DNA from: Synanceia verrucosa
Lineage: Eukaryota > Chordata > Actinopteri > Perciformes > Synanceiidae
Assembly: GCA_029721515.1 (NCBI GenBank)
Contig: CM056561.1
Span: 14,422,565 to 14,486,564 of the forward strand
Direction: 5' to 3'
DNA: 64,000 bases
Below are positions 42,517 to 52,286 of the stretch, piece by piece (the first letter of the stretch is position 1; the number at the start of each line of letters is the position of its first letter). The position numbers and the translations under genes were made by a program. The notes under the pieces are model-generated. The model searched no databases, was not told the origin of the DNA, and saw nothing but the letters and a program-made list of their open reading frames with translations.

Positions 42517-43626
42517 ATGCGTCCAGCTGTGCTAACTGCTGTCCTTCTGCTGGGTGACATCCTGAACAGCGGGACGGTCGTTCATGGAGGTAAATACCAT
42601 CCCATCATCAACCTGTTACTGAACTGAAACCCCAGAAACGTATTCATTAAAGCTGTTTCCACAGATAATTATGACTGGTTCTGTAAAGCAATCCCTTCAT
42701 GTGGTGACGGATGGAAAGAAGTTTATCCAGGCCATTGTGCTAAATCCTTCTTGACTCTAGAATCTTTCAGTGATGCTCAGGTGATGCAAAAACACAGAAA
42801 AAAGATGATAAATCCTCGTCTTGTGCAGAAACTTCTGATAAAATACTGGTGAAGACTAAAGGCTGGAATATACTTCTCCCACTGCATCATACATTATCTG
42901 ACTCCGTAGCTACGGAGACCCTTCAAGCCCTCACAGTTTTCCGTCGTGCTGCATGTTGTGCAGCCCTGCCGTGAAATGCACTGCACATGCACATGCCTCG
43001 GAAAGTGAAGCAATTCGCCTTAATATTGCAGATAAAAGCAGGGGAAACTACTATTTTATGATTTAATTATTTGTGAGGGAGCTAGAAGAGAAAAACATTG
43101 GTTGCTTTCAGTTTTTAAAACTCCTCTTCCTCTTTCTTCTCAACATAAAATCGGATAATAATGAATGCAAACCAACACCTTTCGGTATGCTCTTTGGAAA
43201 TATACCCCAGCCATAATTACTAAATGAATTAAATGGATTTTTTTGAGCAAGTTGAATGTTTGACTTGCCTTTCACAAGGCTAATCGATACTTTAGTTCCT
43301 GTCCTGTTCATGCTGCTGCAGAGCTGACCTGTCTGTGTGTTTCTGTGTAGGGCAAGGGGCTGCATTTCACGGCAGGGGTGCAACTAGAGGACCAATCACA
43401 GCCCTTGCCATCTCCGTCTTCCCTTGACGGATTGACGGACAATTAAAAAAAAATCCTGCGCCTGGAGAGGACAGAGAGGCTCTCTGTCAGGCTCTCTGGC
43501 AATGCAGAGGACTCTCCGTCTCGACGTACGGCACTTTACAGAGTACTATAAATTGGCCTTAAGAGTGACTTGTGTGACTTAACAGTCATTTGTGTGACTG
43601 GGGCCAAAAAAAAAAAAACACCTGAG
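42517..43626 (+). pseudogene. C-type-lectin-like gene, copy 3 (exons 1-2 and the end of exon 3 only)
   Basis: Exon 1 (42517-42589) and exon 2 (42665-42780) are open, have intact splice sites, and differ from copy 2 by few changes (leader ILNSG versus ILNTG; GHC versus GRC; TLES versus TPES). Exon 3 has lost about three quarters of its length: only the GGGCCAAAA...ACACCTGAG end and its donor (43627) remain. A MITE lies just upstream. Intron 3 homology continues to about 47885, but exons 4 and 5 are not found downstream. A transcript could make only a leader plus the CTLD N-terminus. Confidence 0.85.
42860..43559. mobile_element. MITE next to lectin copy 3 exon 3, TAA target duplication
   Basis: 700 bp flanked by TAA (42857-42859 and 43560-43562). 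Ends AGGCTGGAATATA and AGGCCAATTTATA match at 8 of 13 positions. The TAA duplication suggests PIF/Harbinger, though the imperfect ends leave other families possible. An internal pair CCGTGAAATGCA / TGCATTTCACGG (42971 and 43361) forms a further inverted repeat. Confidence 0.6.
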
Positions 43627-45039
43627 GTAAGCATTCAGGGTTTCCACGGTCTTAATATCTTAAATTAAAATCCAACTAATTTAGGTCTTAAATTCTCTTA
43701 AATTTAGCATTAATGTGCTCTAGGTATTATTTTCTGATGGTACATTTAATATCAACACAATATTTAGTGCAATTTTGCGCATTATTTTGTTGACAAAGTT
43801 CACTTCTTTGTTATTGAAAGTAGGGAAATTAAAGTTGTGGAAAAAAGTTAAGTGTTATTCCATCAGTTTATATTGTTCGTATTTGTATCGCTGTAAGAAC
43901 TTGGCAGCACGTCAGCAAACAAAACCCAAATGCACGACTCGAAAACAAAGTATCAAATAAGGATTTATTAACCCAAATAAGAAGCAACGGCACATGGAGG
44001 GCTATGCACTCTAATCTGACTACCTGGAAATAAACGGAAATCTCTTCTAATGAAGGCTATCAAAATTATCCAATGAACACAAGATCAAGACTACAAAAGT
44101 TACAACTAAAACTAGGGCTGGGCAATATGACCAAAATTTTATATCCTGATATAGCTCATTTTATATGCCGATACTATATACATCATGATGTAGCACATTT
44201 TTGGTAAATTCAATGAATGAATAGTTTATATAAAATTGCAATGTGGAAATGCAGTTTGAAATTATATACTCAACAAATAAAGGTAGTAGGTATTTGTTTA
44301 TATATGTGTATTTGTTTTATTTAGAACTTTTTTCCAAGCATGTATTATGCAAAATAGTTGGTGGTCATGTTAACATCTGTCATTAACTGTATTCAACATG
44401 TAGCAGTAGCCTGCTTCGTAAGCAGTAACACCACCCAGACTTCTCAGCATTGTGTATGTTGCTTCCAAGTATTCTTTGTTCTCTCTTGAAACAAGTTTAA
44501 TGTGCAGCGACAAAATCAGGCTCACAATATAATTATACAAAATCTAGTGAAAAAAGAAAACCACTGCTTCAAGTTTGAAAGGTAGCTGCAATCAAAAAAT
44601 AAATGTTACAAAATACCAAATGTAAACATGCAACCCTTCCAAGTTAAAGTGTAGCTGCAAAAGATCACAGTATATTATACAAATGATACATATAAGGTAT
44701 AATATATAAAGGTAAATAAACTGGTTCAAATACCAAATTTAAACGTAAAATTTTAAAGTGCAGAAACAAAATCAGGCTTACAATATAATTATACAAAATC
44801 TAACAAGTGAAAAAAGAAAATCACTCCTTCAAGTTTGAACGGTAGCAACAAACATAAAGAATACGGGCCTACCTAAAATAAATGTTACAAAATGCAAACT
44901 GTAAACATGGAACCCTTCTAAGTTAAAGTGTAGCTGCAAAAGTATCACAGTATAAAACTGTATAATATATAAACAAACACAAAACTAAATAGCATGGATA
45001 GGAAAGATCCAAACATTTGCCAAATCTCAGGCTTCTACA

Positions 45040-46981
45040 GGTTGAGTGCAAGGAATACAAGCTCGTCGACTCTTGCTGGTTTCAGAGATGACCTCTGGCA
45101 TGACACAATGTTCCCACTTGCACTGAAAGCCCGCTCCGATGGGGAACTTGTGGCAGGGATGAAAAGATATTTCCTCGCTAGCTTGGCCACATGGGGAAAA
45201 CCATTCCAGTGGATCTGTGTCTAGACCGGTGTCCGTAAGAGATAGAAGCTGAGCTCATTTTCAATGGATTCTCTGCTTGACTGAGGGGGATCTTGGCTTG
45301 GCTTTGTTGCTGTTTTAAAGTAGCAGCTCAAACTCTTCTTTTTCTTTTTAGCAGGAACCTCCTCTGGGTCATCCTGATCTCTGGCAGTGGCAGCTGATGG
45401 AAGGTGGACTGCCTCTGGCTCTGCTTGTTCTGCCACCAGCTTCTGCAGCTCTGTAGCAGCTCTTAGCTTGATGTAGTCCACCCTCTCTTTTTTGATATAT
45501 GTGGTTTTGAACCGAGGGTCAACCAAAGAAGCCATGTCAAGCAGCTCCTGGGTTTCCTGGTCATCATACTTCTCATTTATGTATTTTAGTATTTCCTCTT
45601 TGATGGTCGTGGTGAGCTCAGTGTCGTACCCTGATGCTTGAGTATCTGGTTGTTGAACAGATGGAGGACGGGTTTCAAGTAGGAAACACTTGGGTAGAGC
45701 TCCCCAGACAAGGCATCTGTAAACTCCTTGAGAGGACTCAGTGTCTTGTTCATGGACTCCAGAACGTCCATGTCCTGCCAAGTTGGGATGAGTGTGTGAT
45801 GAGTTTTCTTATTGGCACGGAGGACCTCTGAGATAGCTTTCTCCTGCTCGATCACCCTTTCAACCATTGCTTGCGTAGAGCCCCACCTTGTAGGGGTTTC
45901 TGTGATCAGCTGATGATGGGGCAAAGGTGGATTTTGCTTTGATTGAGCTTGTGCCAGCGCTCGTCTTCTCTTCCATGAATTGGAGAAGACAGCCACACCT
46001 TTCCCTGTGGAAATGAAGTAGAAGTAAAAGTATTTATTAGTATTTATTATTTATTCTAAAATTATTTATTTTTATATATTGCACTGTGTACAGGACAATA
46101 AAATGTATTAATTAATTAATTACATGTTATGGATTTTATTTATTTATTCATAATATATATTTGTTATGTATAAGAGTTTCACACTGACATCACAATTTCA
46201 CAAAATGATGGATCATAGGATAGAGGAGTAAGCCAGTTAAAAGCTAAAACTACAGAATACTCGGAGTATTCTGTAGTTTTAGCTTTTAACTGGCTTTTAA
46301 ATGCTCAGAAACTATTACAGACACGGGCAGAGTCCAGGTTTAAAATGAGTTAAAATAATATTTGTAAAGGCAATTTTCAATTATACAAAACATAACAATA
46401 TGGCTCTTGTGTTGATAAAATGCCTATAAATGATCAAACAAAAACAGAGCAACGTCACATAAACATACACATATACAATGAATGACATTATGAAAATAAA
46501 AACAAAACAAAAATGTATCTGCATTTTAGATCGCATTTAGAGTTACTCACCAATGGCTAGATGTAGGCGGTGGCCAAAGCACTGCAGGCATGTAGTTTCA
46601 TTCATCAACTGAAGGGCAAGGATGTTGTTGCTGGCGTTGTCTGTTGTGACATATACGAGGCGCTTTTTCTCGTTGACACTCTCTGTATTCTTTGTCATAA
46701 TTCTTTTTCAGGTGATAAAAAAAGTTACTCGTGTTCGAGTCTGTTGTTGGGATCGGGCAGCGGCATCCATTACAAAGTGCGGTAGTCTTATCCTTGTCGG
46801 TTCCCCCTCTTTTAGGTACAAGAAGTTCCCCCTCTTTTAGGTACAAGCTTGTCGGTTTGCGCTGGTTGTTCATCATCTTGTTGTTGTTTAGATTGTGAAT
46901 TGGTAACATGTTCTTCTGAGTCGCGTCCACCATGTTCCTCCATGGCTGTTTATGTTTTAGCCGCGTGCCTGAGCTTGCCAT
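45040..46981 (-). pseudogene. hAT transposase, ZBED-like (broken)
   Basis: hAT transposases are RNase H-fold cut-and-paste enzymes. The N-terminal piece (46981-46598) has a BED-type zinc finger (ALCNGC...NTSNFFYHLKKNY). A gap of about 600 bp (46000-46590), possibly an intron since it is AT-rich, precedes the core: ITETPTRWGSTQAMVERVIE (near 45900), LSPLKEFTDALSGELYPSVS (near 45750), and LLDMASLVDPRFKTTYI (near 45520). After a frameshift near 45225 the C-terminal dimerisation block follows (FIPATSSPSERAFSASGNIV, near 45120). Several shifts make it non-functional; the domain set is complete. Confidence 0.87.
46230..46296. repeat. perfect palindrome, 33-bp arms with a 1-nt centre
   Basis: The arm beginning AAGCCAGTTAAAAGC and ending AGAATACTC is followed, after one G (46263), by its exact reverse complement. 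It lies in the non-coding part of the hAT element. Confidence 0.95.
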
Positions 46982-47583
46982 AAGGCGCTACGGTGACGTA
47001 AAATACTACCGTAAAGCGTGTTTTGCGACACTGCGAAATAAACGATAGAGCTTCACATTAAATGATGGACATTTTCTATCGTCCAGACGATATATATCGT
47101 CATATTGCCCAGCCCTAACTAAAACAGCTGACTGGTACTTGTCTAAACTGTAAATAACAAAGCTAAACAGATCTACAACTACTGGAACAGAAATCGCTCA
47201 CAAAAGGTGAGGATCTAAGGGCAAATATAACTTAACAAAAAATGCTCACACAGGAACAACACAGATGAGGGGAAAAACACTAACCCTGACAACACTGATG
47301 GACTAACACGTGGGAAGCAATCAAAGTGAGAAAGGAAAGACAGCTCCAAAGACAGACACACACTGACAGGGGAAACATGGATCAAAGTACTGATGTCAAG
47401 AAGGGCTGGTAGCTTGGCACGGGGACACAAGACGTACACATGACTGGGGAGACGCGGACATAAATACACAAGGAGATGGGGAACAGCTGGAAACACTCAG
47501 GGGTAGGGCACACAATCAGAATAAAACAGGAAAGGACAAGACAAAATGATGAGACTGAAATAATAAACACACTTAACTTGACA

Positions 47584-47885
47584 GGTATGGCAGTTGCAAG
47601 TGTTAAAGGGTTGAAAAAAATTCATAGAAAAATATTTTTGGGATTAATTAATTAATTTTGAGATTAATCAGTTGTTGGACTTTTTTCCTGCCCTATCAAT
47701 ACCGGCCTCAAAAACTCCATATTGGTTGGGCCTTACAAGTAAATTGACTATTTTCCACCAAAGACATTTTAGGTCTTAAATTATATTCGTTGAGGTCTTA
47801 AAAAGTATTAAATTTGACTTGAAAATGGTGCAAGAACCCTGGCTTTGAATACCTCATTCTGATCAGAGAGCAGACAGATTGGCTA
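47584..47885 (+). repeat. lectin copy 3 intron 3, right part
   Basis: GAGATTAATCAGTTGTTGGA, ACCAAAGACATTTT and CTCATTCTGATCAGAGAGCAG correspond to 35055-35205 of copy 2. Homology ends at about 47885, where exon 4 would be approached. Confidence 0.75.
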
Positions 47886-47894
47886 ACCCTCACC

Positions 47895-48400
47895 CTAACC
47901 CTGGCATTTAACTATTGTATTACCCACATAAATCCTTCCTGTTTCATGAGTAAAACCACCACTAGCAAAACACTCATATTCTGCTAACTCATCTAATTTG
48001 TAGTTTGTGGGTGGCTCATCCTGAGATGTCGCAATAGAGAACTCCCTACATGTTTGCTCAAAAGTGCAATCTACACATGTATCTAAATATGTATGAGTTT
48101 TCCTTGAACCATATAGCAATCTGCATTCTATACCACACATAGGAAGTCCCAACGTTCATCCAAATAGGACCTGACACTCCATTGACTGAGATGCTTAATA
48201 TCTTCCTATGTCAGTAACTCTTCATAATCACTACAATTGTCATATTCACCATGAAATGATTTCTTTATTGCTTTGTTTGGCTCTGTTGAGGTTTTTGGAT
48301 CGCTGTTCGGGGTAATTACATCCTCTGGCTTAACAACTAGAGTCCGTGGGGTCGTTACCTTATCTAACACTTTCCTAGGTGTCGGCACAGTGGTTGTAGA
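47895..48400 (-). other. unrecognised coding-like DNA
   Basis: Two open stretches with protein-like composition follow each other on the minus strand. The first (to 48206) is Thr/Pro-rich and then acidic (PRKVLDKVTTPRTLVVKPED, ending DYEELLT). The second (48152-47895) is Cys-rich (MCGIECRLLY, CVDCTFEQTC) with ATG or near-cognate starts. A third frame between them is also partly open, so one broken gene is possible. I recognise no domain. It lies between the broken lectin intron and a piggyBac relic. Confidence 0.4.
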
Positions 48401-48599
48401 TCTGTTAGTCGGCTGCGTTGGTTATGTCTGGTATACTGATAGGCAGTACAGTTAGATTGTGATCTAAAGATGATATCTAGTTAGTGTATCTAGTTAGTGT
48501 TGCCCTTCCTTAGTGACTGAAGTAGTTTATTACACTTTCAAGGAGTTTTACAGTTAGTGTGACTAAACCCGATGTATTTTATACAGTCCTCCCTCTGGG

Positions 48600-49577
48600 G
48601 CATCATTTCCTGCTCTCCCAATAGGTGCCACATGTGCCAAACTTTCTGCTGGCCAAGTCAATGAACAGTTTGGGACTAGTGTAAAAACTGTCCATGTGTG
48701 TATGGTGACCAGTGCCGAGAGAGGATGGCTGAATAAGGTTCATGACGACATCATAATGTGTAGCCACTGCGTGACTCAGCCAATACAAATAGTTTGATTC
48801 CTCATTTAGTTGGCTTGTCCTTCATATACTGAGTCATGCCAGTCTTAGCCTTAGTTGCCACCATCCTTTCATCCACTGCCAGCTCCTTCCCTGGGTGGTT
48901 ATATGTTTGACAAGCAGTGAGGATGTCATCATAAAGGGGCCTGACCCGAAACATCTTGTTATATCCAAGTGTGCCCTTCTTGCTGTCATTCTCAATATCC
49001 TCCTCTGGGTCACTGATGTGGATGTGCCAAAATATGGTTCTGAACCTCTCTTGACATCACTTTGGGTGGGAGGGGCACAGCCAAAATGTGATTCTGTCTC
49101 CAGGAGTCTTGGAGACTTGGCAGTGACACCAGTGACGTCGATCAGGAGACCAAAAAACTTATACAGATCATCCATCACTATGTCACTCCACTTATATTTT
49201 TGTCCAGTTCTTTGTCTTTTACAGCATTTTTGTTTGTATTTGTGTATATTGTGTGTACAGTATCAGTGGCAAAAAAACAAAAGAAAAAAGTCTTTGGGAC
49301 TGTGAGGGACACCTGGTGTTCGCCGTGGCTGGAAACTGCTCACTGCTGGAGCTGTGTCAGCATCCTCTCCGGTCCTCCAGGAGGTGAGGCAGGGCTCTGC
49401 TGCCTCAGCCAGCAGAGATCTGGACCTGGTGAGCGTGCCACGGCCTCCCTCACTCTGTGCACACATTGGCAGCGGCTCTACCTCTCTCACCTCCTCCAAA
49501 ACAAAAGAGGGCTTGTCCACCTCATCATCTATGTCCTCGCTCTCTGTCTCGTACTCTACCTCTGGCTCCGCGTCCAC
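48600..49577 (-). pseudogene. piggyBac transposase relic
   Basis: piggyBac transposases cut at TTAA with a DDD nuclease. On the minus strand an acidic N-terminus (EPEVEYETESEDIDDEVDKP, 49577-49500) is followed by a FFGLLIDVTGV block (49160), NHPGKELAVDERMV with the first catalytic Asp (near 48875), and MDSFYTSPKLFIDLASRKFG with the second Asp (near 48680), then GTCGTYWESRK. Frameshifts and a TGA (near 48810) break it, and the part with the third Asp is missing beyond 48600. TTAA-flanked ends were not identified. Confidence 0.8.
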
Positions 49578-50685
49578 GCTTGTTCCTTCTCAAAGAAGAG
49601 CTGCACTCAGTTTAAAGTTTTATATCAGACGTAACACATCATTACCCGCCCACCTGCATGCATCTACGGAAGAACAAGCCCGGGCGGGCAGACTTCACTA
49701 TCGAATGTTCCTGAAGACAAGTTTTTTCACGGAGCCCAAGGAAAACATTTTACTGAACTCAGTGTTACTAATATGTAAGTAACAATTTATATTCTTAAAA
49801 GTCAGATTTTGCCAGAATTGAAATGTATAAAAAAATTTGCAAAAGCATGGCTCAAGGTTATATTTTCTTTGCTACTTTTCCCACTGCCAACTGCCATTTC
49901 AAATGTGCTTTTACCTCCAACAGCTCATTAACTTAAACCAAACACTGTTTATAGCCTACCTGTGAAGTTCATAATTAGCATTTTTTTTGCGTGGTAAAAC
50001 TGGCAGGTGAGGGATAATCGTTTGGTGCAGCTGAATGGGGTGTGGTTTTTATAATCTTCAGTCCTTTCTACCATTGTCCTGATGAAAAAGATCTGTAGTG
50101 TCATAAATAGTGTTTTTCAACTTCCACAATTAATATCTTGTCGTCCATTGTGCCGAATCTCTGAGACCCTGAGGTAATGTTGATGTGAAGTTGTGATTAT
50201 CTATATGAACTCTGTATTGTGCTTTATTTTGAAAGGGTGCAGAAGTGTGTTAAGTTGATTCTGTGTCAGGTTTCCTGTGTGGTTTGAACTGCTCTGTTGA
50301 GCTTCACGCAATTTAGCAACGGCTCTGTTAGAAATAGAACTGCTACTGTACAATTACCAAGACATCAGCACATTTACTGTTAGCGGTCAAGTGCTACCTG
50401 TCCATGCACCTGTGTGTGTGTGTGTCTGTGTGTTATTTAGGCCAGCCCAGAAGTTAGGTTCACTCAGGAAGTCAGTTGGATTTTTACATCATGTTTTGGA
50501 TATTGCCTGAGAAAATAAGCTGTGTCACATAAATCATTCTTTTATGTCCTGTTCAGCAGGATAATCTTCACAAATGAGTATCTTAGCGTGTAAAAAACTG
50601 ATATTAAGGGCTCTCATCAGGCTTATATATCAAGAGGTTAGAGATGAACCATAACTTCTTTTTTTCTCTCACTTCAATGACAGAT
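49578..50685. other. no recognisable feature
   Basis: AT-rich with a short GT repeat near 50413-50434. Confidence 0.4.
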
Positions 50686-52274
50686 GGGATGGCCCTGTAA
50701 ATTGTGCTGCACTGTTGTACCAACCAAGAGTGACATTTTAAAGCATGACAGACTGCACCATGTGACCTTTGGGCACAGCCATGCCTTGCTTTCATGTGGG
50801 TTGCCCATGCTCATTTAAATGCTAGAGTTCATTCACCTTCATTCACCTGCCCACGTGTAAAAAACCTGGATTTCCCAATGAAAAAGATTTTGAACACATA
50901 GGTCATCATATCAAAAATAATGAGACTGTGAAATGTTTGAAGGTCACCAAGCTAATGTGTATGGGACTTTTGCAACGCACAAACACTGGAAGCATACTTC
51001 ACATATGTCACCACAGGAAGTACTTGATTTTGAAGCCTCTGAAGAGGGTGGTGACCACAGTGGTTCTAATTATTAAGGTAGAGGCACTAATGCACACTAC
51101 GAAGAGAAGCGATGTAGTTGTGGAGTATGTAGCATCCCTCTTGTTGAAATTAGAGAATGTTCTTAAAGGGGACACAGTGCCCCATTCACTCACTGTTAAG
51201 TGGATATCATCAAATCCAAATATCTCCAGAAATACTCCAAATGACTCCAAAGTGATATGGGAGAGTAAATGGCAGTATTTTATCCCAGAAATAAGGTCCT
51301 ATTTGTAAAAAAGAGAACTTCCCCTTTAATGTTTCAGTTCGGTGCATTGATGATCTTCACTTCATAGCAAGGTCTGCCCCCATTTCTTCAGTTAAAAGTG
51401 TTACTGTTTCACATTTTAAAAAAATAACCAAACCATTGATGACACTTTTGTTACATCTTTGGTGGAAGAGTTATGCAAATCCAATCCCTGAGCGCAGCAC
51501 TCAGTAGTGTTGGTCGTCTGTTGTCATCGGTTCAAGAGACGACCGTATTATAAAGAAAAATTTTGTTGAGCCTGTTGAGTATGTCCTTGAACCAAAGAGA
51601 AGAGAAGCTTCCAATATATCCCAATTCTTCAATCCTTGATTCAAATTTTGGGTAAAGAAAATCTTCTAAAGTTCTAAGTGAAGAACAGAACAAGTCGTCT
51701 TGAATCATATCGAGATGGTATAATCTATAAAGAAATTCTTTTTATTCTGAAGAACTAAAAATTCCCTGAGGAAAATTAAAACCTAAACATAATTTCCTTG
51801 AACAGGATTTTGAAGCCAAACACTGACTCTTTAAAAGGACTGTGAGGCAGACCGGATCTTTCAGAAACAAAAAAGCATCAGTCAATGATTACATATCACA
51901 CAGATGCTAACATTCATAGGCCAGCACTGTTGGTTTCTAGAATGACTCAGGTGGCAGTGGTGGTTTTAAAAGACAGCATTAAGGAGTCAATTGGAAAAAA
52001 GTTAACCATGGCAGTGTTTGTGAACATGGCAAACGAAATCACAATTTTAGTCACTGACTGCAGTGTTGTAATGTTGTTGCCTTTTGGATCAACAGGAGGA
52101 TTGCCTAACTTTGGGGAAATACTCCAAATAATCATTGTGCATGAAAGCCCTGTCTTTGTTCTGAAGTTGCTTAGTGGGTGGTACTATGAACATTTGAGGA
52201 GCTTCAACGTAGAACCCACAGGAGAGATTGAAATCCTTCAGCATTCAGAAATGAAAGGTTTCACACTTCACTGA
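50686..52274 (+). pseudogene. C2H2 zinc-finger / transposase-like protein family, relic with internal deletion
   Basis: The N-terminal part (50690-50990) reads PCKLCCTVVPTKSDILKHDR and LHH, a degenerate C2H2 finger of a large fish protein family. A middle part (51560-51720) reads FVEPVEYVLEPKRR, then in other frames an IPILQSLIQILGK-like stretch and SYRDGIIYKE. The C-terminal part (51885-52274) reads RPALLVSRMTQVAVVVLKDS, GKKLTMAVFVNMANEI, GLPNFGEILQIII and GWYYEHLRSF. Order agrees with the family as I remember it, but several hundred middle residues, where a transposase-like domain sits, are missing. Stops and shifts are frequent. It is followed at 12 bp by the SAMD3-like relic. Confidence 0.6.
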
Positions 52275-52286
52275 CTTCAAGTGACA

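Larger units (their letters stand above)
44113..47117 (-). mobile_element. hAT transposon, full length (3005 bp), inactive
   Basis: Perfect 19-bp inverted ends TAGGGCTGGGCAATATGAC and a perfect 8-bp target duplication ACTAAAAC (44105-44112 and 47118-47125), the hallmark of hAT. A ZBED-type transposase lies on the minus strand. A 175-bp segment is duplicated (44502-44677 and 44759-44957), and a 67-bp palindrome lies at 46230-46296. Confidence 0.93.
43892..47583 (-). mobile_element. gypsy-type solo LTR (about 690 bp) split by a hAT element, in lectin copy 3 intron 3
   Basis: On the minus strand it begins TGTCAAG (47583) and ends CTTACA (43892). A TATA-like TGTATTTATG lies about 115 nt inside (near 47465), and its distal end resembles the solo LTR at 2357 (GTGCATTTGGGTTT versus GTGCATCTGGGTTC). 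The paralogous intron of copy 2 lacks it. No clean target duplication was found. The hAT element (44113-47117) sits inside. Confidence 0.62.

Noticed and set aside
47883..47905. Telomere-like CCCTAA repeats
   Set aside because: Only about two and a half imperfect units; too short for an interstitial telomere.
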